From the NCBI GenBank assembly GCA_910574455.1, contig CAJSYZ010000007.1, positions 5,017,974-5,081,973 on the forward strand: a stretch of 64,000 nucleotides of DNA. The letters run 5' to 3'. Both the position numbers and the translations under genes were made by a program. The notes under the pieces were generated by a model that ran no database searches, was not told the origin of the DNA, and worked only from the letters and a program-made list of their open reading frames with translations. Positions within the stretch are counted from its first letter, which is position 1. Each line of letters begins with the position of its first letter. Positions 22,801 through 32,931 of the stretch are shown here, one piece after another. This DNA comes from Trichaptum fuscoviolaceum. Its lineage: Eukaryota > Basidiomycota > Agaricomycetes > Hymenochaetales > Trichaptaceae.

Positions 22801-23939
22801 TGATGCGAACGGTTGAGTAGTACGACTTCAAACTCACAAGTCAATATCTTCTACTATCTTCCTTGCGATCTCAGGATTTCTGCCCTCTCCGCCGAAGAAA
22901 GTGGATCCATCTGTGTTGCGAAGTGCCCTGACAGGTCGCTTTGTCTTATCGTTCCGTTTCGACGTATTGGGCGAGTCTATCATGTCTGTATCCTCACCAG
23001 AAAGACTGCTGTCCTGTCCTGCAAGCGTACTATGATAGCCAGTGCCTCCTATGATACGACTTGAAGCCTTTGCGCCCTGCACACAAGTACGGAAAGGAAG
23101 TGCACCTCTGGTGTCCTTTTTCCTCGCCTTTTTTGCGTGCTCTCTATCTGGTCCATCGGAATTGGCTGCATCATAACGTGAGTCAATATGTTCATCTTTC
23201 AAAACCTAAAGTCGTAAAGGTAATGCAACTTACGAACATAAAAGTTTGCATTGCCTTCAGCTTCACAAAAGCTGTCTTTTTCCTCGTTCGTTGAACCTGC
23301 AATGCCAATATCTGGTAACTCGACTGTCGCTGTCTTGAAGATAAGGACTCACTAGCTTCAGGAGTGTCTTTCGGTTTTTTTAGCCCTCGTTTGTCAGTGC
23401 CAGCCAGCTTAGGTGCAGTTGAGCCCATCTGGGTGCGAATGTCAAGAGCCTTCGACAAATTCTTCTCAAGCTCCATCGTCTCCAGTATTGCTGTTTCCTG
23501 TTGCTCTGCTGCAGCTCTCTTTTTGCGTACCTTCTCAGATGCCTCTTGTTCTTTTGCTGCCCGTTTCTGTTTCCGCATCAAGTTTTCTCTTCTCTCTCGC
23601 ATCCGCGGCTTGTTGAGCCGCAGCTTCGCGCAGAGCTGCCCGTTCTTCCTTCTGTTTTTCCTTCTCCTCCTTTTCCCTCAATGCCTCACCACGCTTTGAG
23701 GCCTGCTCTTCTCTCCTTCTCTCCTTCTCTTCTTTCTCCCTCAATACCTCCTCTTTCGTTCGACGTGTTCTGAGTTTATTGACTATGGCTCCCGGGTGCT
23801 GATTGCTATTCTTAGCCCGCGTTTGTCTTCGAGTTGACATTCTTGTGCAGTGTTTCAAGTCGAGGCACGCTGACAGGTGCTATGAGTTTCGATGGTGAAT
23901 CGAGTTGGCAAAGGTGCAAGTTGTAGTTGAAGTTGGAGA

Positions 23940-24300
23940 TGAGGGCGCCTATTCAAGGAAAATTTACGCCCACTTGCACTTGCTGGCACTGGCAGTGCCA
24001 GTGATTGGCAGCCTTCAAGTTAGGCTGACTCGGAATGAGCCTGACTCAGACTCGGACTTGGACACTCGGATACTCAGGCTAGCTCTATTACTAGTACTAT
24101 CACAGTGCTACTGGTACTAGTACTACTCACTGGCACTTGCAGGCTCACTGGCAGGCTGGCGGCGGTGCCACTGAGTCACTGACAGCCTGAGGCTGTGGCT
24201 ACTCAGGCTACCGGTACTACTACTAGTAGTACTACTAACTTCAAGTTGTTACTACGCGGGCGTCACCGCTGAGCGTGCCATTCAACTTTAAATTCAGCGT
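23940..24300. promoter_or_regulatory. Repeat-rich bidirectional spacer between companion gene and transposase
   Basis: The companion gene (leftward) and transposase (rightward) start about 460 bp apart. The spacer carries CACTGGCAGTGCCAGTG, ACTAGTACTA, CTCAGGCT and TTCAAGTT motifs in both orientations. It probably contains both promoters and may bind element-encoded proteins (inference). Confidence 0.5.
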
Positions 24301-24317
24301 TCAATTTACTGGAACTA

Positions 24318-27300
24318 ATGCCGGTAACTCGGCGAAGGCCCAAACCCGTTCATCTTACAGATATCTTCCCCCCGACTATTCGATGCACCTTCTCCTTCTG
24401 CAGCAGGAGGTTCAAGAATCAATCCGCAAGGACAAGACATGAATATTCAGCTCACCCGTCATCATTTGCAACAAGACCTGCTGCTTGTGGTTACGACTTG
24501 GATTCCTCACCCAAGCGACCCGCACGACCTTCGACACCTCAAGCTCTTCCCGGCTCTCCTGAACTTCCAACAGACTTGGAGGGCCATCATGAAGATGAAA
24601 GTGGCTGCAACTCTTCAAGTTACGACTACGACATTTCTATACTCACACAGGATATCTCGATGCTTAGCATAGGCCGAGACGAGCTGCTTCAAGATTTAGA
24701 CGGTCCTGATTGCCTGTCCCATGCTGACACTGGAGATGACGAACTTGAAGACCAAGACCTATCTTCTGCTGATCTGGACTCCGCCATTGGAGATTATGAA
24801 GAGAACAATGATAACTTAAAGGTGTATCACAGATATTTAAATGGTGCGCGCTAAGTATGATGTCCCCAGTTTACTTTAGCATTCTGACACCAAATATCGT
24901 GCAGCCACTCCATGCGATGAAGAAGGGAACTTCTTAGAAAAGGAAGAACCGCCCGTTTCACGGAACGAACCTGCGTCAAATGACTGGTTTCCCTATTCAT
25001 GCCGAGCAGATTTCGAGCTCGCAGATTTTCTCTATCGCGAAGAGCAAATGTCTGCTGGCAACATAACAAAGCTTCTCGGAATTATGAAGGCTTATCAACT
25101 AATTCAGTCCACGGAGAACGCAAAATCTATTAGATATCCCGAATTGGACGCGACAGATCCCAATGATGACTCAAGTCTGGATACAGCTGGTGCACTGCTC
25201 GATGGAGATGCACAAAATTTGTACAAGATCATTGACACTACAAAAGTCGGTGATGTATCTTGGAAATCCTTCAGTAACTTCTACACTAACGACAATGGCC
25301 AAAAAGCGACAAACGAGAACATCGAGTCATGGAAGAGGAAAGAATATGATGTATGGTATCGGGATCCTTTGGAAGTAATCCGAAATTTGGTGGATAACCC
25401 GGCTTTAAAGGCGAATTTGACTTTGTCCCGTTTCGTGAATTTCAGACAAAGGAGGACACCAATAATATCAATGACAAAGAACGAGTTTTCAGAAATTACA
25501 TGTCCGGGAATTTTGCTTGGGAACAGGCTGTAAGTCATGACTCATTAACTCGCACAGATACTTATTATCCTTGACTTAGAACAAGATCTACGCAGAAGAT
25601 AAAGCAGTCCATGGATCTATGTTCGTCCCGGTCATTTTAGGGAGCGATAAGACAACGGTTTCTGTTGGAACTGGCAATAATGAATACTATCCTTTGTATC
25701 TCTCGATTGGGAATGTATCAAACAAGGCCCGGCGGTCCCAGAAACTGAATACAGTCCAGCTCATAGCATTTCTGGCAATACCAAAGAGTATGTGTTAATA
25801 GTGATCTATTCAATTGACTTCTGATGCTTTGCAGCTGAGCGGCAATACGAAAAGTCAGATGACTTCCGGCACTTTCGACATCAGATCTTTCATTCGTCTA
25901 TATCGAGGATCTTAATCTCGCTGAAATCCGCAATGATCATGAACACTCAGAAAACCATTCTCCGGTGCCCTGATGGTCACTTGCGTAGGTCGGTTTTCGG
26001 ACTCGGCTCATATATAGCCGATTATCCGGAACAGGTCAGCCTTTGCGCCATATGTACTGGATGGTGCTGCAAGTAAGTACTACCGCCCTCAGGCTTTCCT
26101 GAAATCAAGCTCTGTGGTGATGACTTACTTTCGACATTATAGATGCACAGCGCCTCACAAGGACCTCGATAATCCGGAATTTGTATCAATTCCTCGAACA
26201 AAAGAGCTGCACGAACGATTGATAGAACAGGTAGACGCCAACAACATGAATAAAGCAACAATTCGGAAAGAGTACGGATTCCACCAGGACATTGTGGTAC
26301 GTGCTTCAAATTATTCATTGGATGCGTATATTGCAACTGATACGTTGCTCCGTAGCCTTTCACCAATGACATTCCACGCGCAGATATATGCGATCTCATA
26401 TCTCCGGACCTGCTGCACCAAATCATCAAAGGCGTGTTCAAGGATCATCTTGTCGAGTGGATATGTCAGAGCTTGACCACGTCAGAGCTGGATATTGTGG
26501 ATAAAAGGTGATTTTTTTCGCAAGTTGTTTAATGTAAATACCATTGCTAACATCCGCGTAGAATCAGAGTTGCTGCTCCTTTTCCTGGACTTCACAGATT
26601 CCCCGAAGGCCGAGGCTTCAAGCAATGGACAGGCAATGATTCTAAGGCACTTATGAAAGTATGTGACCTTTTTATCTTGTTCGAGGCAGTGGTTTGCGCT
26701 GATATTTGATGCAATTTGCTTAGGTGTATCTTCCGGCTATCGTGGGCATTGCACACGATGATATGATTCGCACATTAAGTGCATTTCTAGACTTCTGTTA
26801 CCTTGTGCGTCGGTACACGATTACAGCCTCAACTCTTGATCAAATCAAAGCCTCTTTGGATCACTTTCACCGTTATCGGCAAATATTCATAGCTAAGGGC
26901 ATCCGGGATAACTTTTCACTACCACGACAGCATGCTATGGTCCATTATCCAACATTGATCCCTCTGTTTGCTGCACCGAGCGGGCTGTGTTCATCGATTA
27001 CAGAGAATAAACATATTTATGCGGTCAAAGAAACGTGGCGACGCTCGAACAGAAATGATCCCTTGGGCCAGATGATCACAGCAAACCAACGACTCAGCAA
27101 ACTTATTGCATCGAGGTCAGACTTCAAACGGCGTGGAATGCTAGACGATACGCTATCCGAGGCTACGTGGAAAGTTTTGCGAGATGTTCTGCGGAAGAAT
27201 ATGTCAGAGCCGGAGGAGGATGATGCTGAGAGGATCCCGAATCAGAGGGAGCAGTTGCAGTGTATTGGTGTGGCAGGAGCAGCCAATGATACAGATGATT

Positions 27301-28398
27301 TCTTCGATGGCACTGTGGGTAATCAAGGGCACAACGAAATTGCTGACCTGGATGATTTCAGCACTTCATCAGTGGAAGGACTGCAAAGTAGTGTTGTTCT
27401 TCATGATGTGGAAAATACAGAACATCGGTTTTGCTTAGGTGGTAGAAGTGATCCTTCGAGCTTGATGTTAATGGCTTCGAAACAACGTCAGTAACACGAG
27501 CTTCAAATTGTGGCGCTGGATATCTGACTTATTCGTTGCTATCCTTACAGAGTCCAGTAAGCTGTACCCCAAACAGCTCAACGCTCTTGCGGCGATAAAA
27601 GGCCATCCGGAACTCCGACAGCTCCGACGACTCATCAAAATATACTTATTCTGCAAGTACGAAAGGTGCAACTTGAACGAATTAGGATACTATGACCTCG
27701 GAAGCGCTTCTGAAAGCCTGATAGCCGAACAACAGTTTGCACTGGACATGGGCAATGACATTGCCATCTTCCATTCAGCTACCGCGTATTTCGCCTACCA
27801 CGGCGAATCAATTCCTATAGAGCAAGCAATGAGGGAGGTGATCAGGTCCAATCCCTCTTGGCGCGGAAAACCACGACGTGATGTCGTTCTTGTCCAAGTT
27901 AGTTCTCGCAAAAAGGGGTTTGCAGGGATGCGAATTGCTCGGGTTATGCTTCTTTTCTCCTTCACCGCCAATGGAGAACGTCAGGAATGCGCCCTTGTCC
28001 AGTTTTTCAAGAACGTTGGAGACTCACCTGACAGAAAAACAAGAATGTGGATAGTCGAGCCAGAGTATGAGTCAGAGACCTCTACCGCGTGCCAGCGTAG
28101 TACTATTGGAAGTTGCCGTCAACCGCTGACTCGGACTCGCCGGAGTGACCTGAATGACACCTCCGACTCGGAGTCAGGCTACCCCCGTCACGGTGACTCA
28201 AAAACTCCAAAGTTATCCGTGATAGCTCTAGGGAGTATCTTCCGTTTAGCTCACCTCCTTGGGGTTCCAGAGGGTGATGAATGTCCTCCGAAGTCATTGA
28301 CACCTGAGGAGTCCCTGGACTTTTACAATAGATTCTATGTTAACCGATTTGCTGACATGCACATGCATGAAACATTGTACGAAAGTAGGCAACAATAA
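24318..28398 (+). pseudogene. Plavaka-type transposase, one frameshift
   Basis: Nine exons: 24318-24821, 24880-25529, 25580-25787, 25835-26072, 26143-26296, 26356-26507, 26562-26658, 26724-27486, 27551-28398; all junction phases agree except inside exon 2. A Cys/His N-terminal finger (CTFSFCSRRFKNQSARTRH) is followed by an acidic linker, DPLEVIRNLVDNPALK, VPVILGSDKTTVSVG, YPLYLSIGNVSNKARR, RCPDGHLRRSVFGLG, CTAPHKDLD, ADICDLISPDLLHQIIKGVF, and the C-terminal NPSWRGKPRRDVVLV and YVNRFADMHMHE. These are the successive landmarks of Plavaka-family transposases (DDE-type, CACTA-like) of basidiomycetes. Near 25410-25420 the conserved frame jumps by one base with no room for an intron, so the copy is probably dead unless this is a sequencing error. 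Confidence 0.85.
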
Positions 28399-28399
28399 A

Positions 28400-29160
28400 G
28401 ATAAACCCTCATTTAGCTCACAAAGTACCTTGAAACTTATGAAGTAAGGATATAACATTTAAATGTTCAGTGACGGATTATGGTACTAGCTATACTAGAA
28501 TTGTAGTGTTACTAGTCGGTGCATCTTAGACTTCAAGTTCAAGTTGGATCATGTCGGATGCCACTGTCAGTGGCAGTGGTCAAAATTTCCCACTGCTGCA
28601 GTGCACTGGCAGCCTCAGGCTGAGTACTACTACTACTGGTACTAGTACTACTAGTATGAACATAGAAAACTTCAAGTAAAAAGTGTACAATAACATGGAA
28701 CTTGCCAACAACTGGAAATGAACCAATAACCTGCCTCAGGCTGCTACTACTACTAGTACTACTTCAAGTTCTAATTTAACCATCTTGAAGTTGAAGTTCA
28801 AGTTGAACACAGACTACTAGTAGTACTAGTCACGGTAGTACTATCAACTTGAAGCATATGCTATGAATAAATAAATAATTTTTTTGCAGTATATAGTAGT
28901 AATCAAGAAAACGATGTCACATAGTTGCTACTAGTACTAACTACCAATAGTGCAGCATAGTGCGAGAGGAGCTTTAAGTTAAACTTGAAAAGGGAGTAAG
29001 CACTGGCATAGAATGAGTAGTACTAGTACAATCCGAGTCCTTGACTTTTGTCATAAACATAGTAAAACGAAATAAAAATTTAACACGGCCACAACTTAAA
29101 CTTGAATCGCGCGCTGGTGAACCCTAGAACACTTCGTGTCGGGGAATGGTCCAATATGCA
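28400..29160. repeat. Inverted-motif spacer between transposase and accessory gene B
   Basis: No gene. Many copies of ACTAGTAGTACTAGT-type words, TTCAAGTTGAA / CTTGAAGTTGAA, CCACTGTCAGTGGCAGTGG and CAGCCTCAGGCTGAG, all self-complementary or in both orientations. Confidence 0.7.
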
Positions 29161-29168
29161 ACCGCCAG

Positions 29169-30994
29169 TTACATCGCCGAGCTCATATTGACATCCGAGT
29201 CGGTGTCCGTGATGGGATCCAATTTGTCGAGAAGAGCAAATAGGATTCCATAATCTGTTAAATAAAATGGACCATAATTACGAAGTAAATCGTCGACTGT
29301 CTTCAGGAGTAAAGAGTCAAAAATTTGCTCTGCCGGAATAAGGGCATGATCGATGTGTTCCATATCTTCGTGGAGAAATTCGGCGGCCCTGTCGAGTCTT
29401 TCCTTGTCTATATCTTTGCGATCAGCATCGTCAAATTGCCTAATGGCTCGAGTCACTTCGATAATGCCCAGCCTAGCAAAGTCCATCTCCCTGGAGAAGC
29501 GCTGCATTGCACCATCATTCATGAGCAACAGATCCAGAAGCGAATCATCACAGAGGATGATTAAACATTTCCTGATCCAGTTGAACCTGCACAGAACAAC
29601 CGAATAATTTCCGTATTCGCGCTGGATTTGTCGATTATTCTCCAATGAGGACGTTCCACCATCAGCCGAGTCGACGCCAAGAATATCCATTGACTTCTGA
29701 ATGAGTCGATGAAAGTCAGCTAGAGCAGCTTCTCCACCGGCACGTTCAAGTTCACGTTTCCATCGACGCCGAGCCTCTCATGCTGTTCCGGATTGAAAGA
29801 CAGTCGGAGTCGCCTGAGTCGCAGAACAATTGACTTCTGCTTCTGAGAGTTGACCAACGGGCGACTTTGGCAATTGTTCCGCACGGCATTTGTCTAGGAA
29901 GACGATCCAATCCTTGCACTCGTTATATGACCAAATAAGTAGGGGGAGAAAGAACTTGAGCGCAAGCCTTGGGTTTCGGGGCCTGCTTGTAGAGCCTTTA
30001 AGATTCACGCCCACGACTGGCGTAAAGTGCTTCAATTGAGCAGAGAGTTCACGACGAACATTTTCCTCGAGCTTTGTGCCTTTGATGTCAATCCTTATGG
30101 CAGAAAAGACAGATTTTGTCTGTATCAATCGATTGCCGGCCTCCTCATCCTCAAATTTACGTTGCCAACGCACGATTGCATGGTGTGAATGATATCGGGC
30201 GACTAAGCAAGACAAGAAATTATCCCAGATGACGTCCCCAGTGAAAACATTGATGAGTTTCCCTGACGGGAAAAAGCCGGGAAGAACAGATATGAACGCC
30301 GTGGCGACAGCAAGTCTTGGTTCCTCCACACGCTTGCGGATAAGCAGCTCAAGTGGCTCCTCGGGCTATAGCGCATTACCATAAGAACAAGCGGTTAGAG
30401 ACGTGCATTCAAGCTTTTGATTTAATTTGCAGCTTACCGTATAACGCATCAGGATAGCTAGTTCTTCACCTAGCTTGAAGATCATGTCCGTGTACTGGTA
30501 TGTACTGATCCGAAACTGGTCTAGCATCACAGCCGTCTTCCTCTGCAGAGCCTGTGCTTCCCTAACCCGGTTACTGATATACTGATTTGACGTATCAAAG
30601 TACCTCCCCAGCCGATCAGCCAGAACAAGTGTTTCCTTGAAATCGTTCGACGAAAACCCGAAGCGATTTGCATGCTCTAGCTTGGACTCTAAGCTTTTGG
30701 TGATTGACTGGACCACCGTGCTATCGATATATGCTCCCGAGCGATAACCAAAGGGTAGGTCCTCTGACAAGTCATTGAAGATAAGCCAAACCACACACTG
30801 AAATATAGATAATATGTGGTCCTACCGAACTTAACCTCTACAGGATTTGTATACACTTCGTATTCGCTCTCGTCTTCGATGATCGCGGACTTTGAGCTGT
30901 GAGTGTTGAGACCAAAGCTGGATTCTGAACCGTCCTCGTCCTCGTCTGTGTCCAAGCAAGAGCTTGGAGTATCCCCGAGATCAGAACTTGACAT
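29169..30994 (-). pseudogene. Unrecognised accessory gene B of the giant element, in-frame stop
   Basis: Three exons (30836-30994, 30438-30797, and from 30365 down) join in phase through GT-AG introns. The protein starts MSSSDLGDTPSSCLDTDEDE, has an acidic Ser-rich head, then a mostly helical body (SLESKLEHANRFGF, QAQ-rich helix, PEEPLELLIRKRVEEPRLAV, LSAQLKHFTPVVGVNL). The frame meets one TGA at 29778-29780 and is then open in the same frame to 29169 (ARRRWKRELERAGGEAALAD...). Read through, it would be about 570 aa; as it stands, about 370. A single C-to-T change of CGA would create this stop. I recognise no family. It could instead be two genes, the second starting at 29690. Confidence 0.55.
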
Positions 30995-30999
30995 TTTGG

Positions 31000-32931
31000 A
31001 GATTTGATAGCGACTGAACGAAGAGCCTGAGCTACTTCAAGATCAAGTTGGCAGTGCAGTGAGTACTACTACTAGGAATACTAGTAGTAGTAGTAGTATG
31101 CCTGAGAGGAAAGTAATGGCAAGGGTTATTCAAACGGTGAGTGAAGTTGGAATGAAGGTCAAGTGTCGCCACCGTGGCATGCCACCGGCAGCCTGAGTAG
31201 TACTAGTAGTAGTAGGCTATTACTAGTACTAGTAGTAGCCTGAGTGAGCCACTGGCAGTGAGTGCCAGTGAGCCTGAGGGGCAACTTCAAGTTATTACTA
31301 ATACTACAGTAGTAGAAAACGGGCCGAGCTTCGCCGGCAAGTCTCTTACTCCGAGTCCGAGTCCCCCATTTGTCAACTTGAAGACGTTCGCACGGGAGGC
31401 AGATTTCCCTGAGCGTTATCACGCAATTCCGGAACGCAGTGCCCTTCCTCCCAGAACTAGTAGCCTCACTGCCACTGGCACTGCAGTGGCAGCCTCAGGC
31501 TCAGGCTGAGCCTGAGTCACGGTATCACTGCCAGTGGCGCCACTGGATGAAGGATTTAGGACACCCGAAATTGAAACCCATAAGACCCCGCTTGGCACTC
31601 AGGCTGGCAAGCATTTAGGGAGGTTGAAGCCACCCGTCCACCGCCGGCCTTGAGCAGAAGTTCTGCCGGTCCATGGAGTCCCGCGGTATAACTTACCTTT
31701 GAACTTGAAGGTAAGGTATCAGGGTGTACTTATGATATCTTACCTGATACTACTACTAGTACGGTAAGCAAGGCAGGCATTTAGGACGACTGTCCTAGAC
31801 ACGGACCATCTGGCAGACCCTTCCCCTCTGCTAGATCCTGGAAATTTAGGGCCCGGGCAAGACGGAGAGTTTGGCTCCGAGCCGTGCCGTTTAGTACTAG
31901 TACTACATACTACTTGTAGGACGAAAAAGCCGTTCTAAATCCTTAGTACGGGAAGCATAGCCTGAGTATGGTGGCTTCCGACTCAGCCTGAGCCGCAGGC
32001 TGCGTCACTACTCTAGTGGATGCCTTCCCGTAAGAATTTAGGACGGCGGAGGCTGTCCTAAATCTTTGAAACTCCGTCAGGTACAGGTTTAGGACAGCCA
32101 TCCTAAACCGTAAGCAACATCTAGGACGGGTCCTAAATTCCTTTCCGGTTGCCACGGTGAGGTCTGCCGGATTATTTTCATAGATAAAATTGCTTAAAAT
32201 GGAAGCGGGTGCGTCACATAATCTTCACTTCTACTAAATATGGTATGTGAGAACGCTGCTGTAATGTTTAGAGCCCTTCCTTGATCTCAGTAATTTAGGA
32301 CGACCGACGTCGACCGGAAAGTTGGCTCCGTTCCCGGATAATATTCGGAAGAGGATTTAGGATAAGAATCGTCGTCCTAAATCCTTACGGGAAGGCATCC
32401 AGTACCATCATAATGATGATCACGGTGCCTCCGCATCATCATGCCGTGAAACACAAACAAGTATAGTACTACTATAGTACTATCCGGCGAGGACTCGGAC
32501 TCCGAAGCGAACTGCGGCGGCCGAGCTGTCAAGTTGCTGAGATCATCAACTTCAAATTCGACTAGTAAGTACTAGTAGTAGTAGTAGTACTAGTAGTTAC
32601 GGTAGTAGTACTACTCGCGGCGGGTGCACTCATGCTGTGGCACTGCCAGTGCCAGTGAGGCTGGGAAGTCCTACTACTAGTAGTAGTAGTATCACTGGCA
32701 TAGTAGTACTAGCCTGAGTACTTAAATTTAAATATAGTACTACTCTTCACGGCACTCCGTCAGCCTGAGTCACGGTGTGGCCTGCTGGCAGCGGTAGTAT
32801 CCGACTTCCATCAACTTCTTCAAGTTCACGTTCCGACGGTGAATAGCTTTTAGTTGCCACTGGCAGCGGACCCCATCATGATGCCCCCCACATCATCTTG
32901 AAGCCAGCAACTCAACGACTATCCCTTCAGA
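31000..32931. repeat. Repeat-dense spacer between accessory genes B and C
   Basis: Nearly 2 kb without a gene. Outer parts carry ACTAGTAGTAGT, CACTGGCAGTG, CAGCCTGAG and CTTGAAG words. The middle (about 31545-32395) carries a separate family: TTTAGGAC or its complement GTCCTAAA about a dozen times, several as facing pairs (near 32034-32062, 32085-32108, 32355-32385). As the divergent promoter region of genes B and C it may bind element proteins; this is inference. Confidence 0.7.

Larger units (their letters stand above)
16744..23858 (-). pseudogene. Large companion gene of the Plavaka element (DUF6532-like), broken by an LTR insertion
   Basis: Exons run right to left. The N-terminus (MSTRRQTRAKN...QHPG) and a long Lys/Glu/Arg coiled coil lie at 23858-23350. 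A perfect GTGAGT donor at 22837 and an acceptor at 22446 join in phase (L-PASVQEDANFSPW). Then come DSDTDN near 19750, KSKKRKLS near 19500, many small exons, LPPGTQAGWTHILLPSLY near 18240, RCSDSWRKKL near 17980, GLFCSDLVISVLSVHLV near 17730, IGKPIGALALAATAV near 17650, and a C-terminus with a very acidic Glu/Asp tract ending at 16744. The GALALAATAV and coiled N-terminus recall the basidiomycete DUF6532 family (from memory). Two breaks: the LTR-type insertion 19761-22306 inside an exon, and an apparent one-base frame shift in a GA-rich run near 23600. Function unknown; possibly an accessory transposition protein. Confidence 0.6.

Noticed and set aside
28400..32900. Regular short repeats resembling a CRISPR array
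   Set aside because: Motifs are irregularly spaced, self-complementary and mixed; no constant repeat-spacer pattern, and the organism is eukaryotic.
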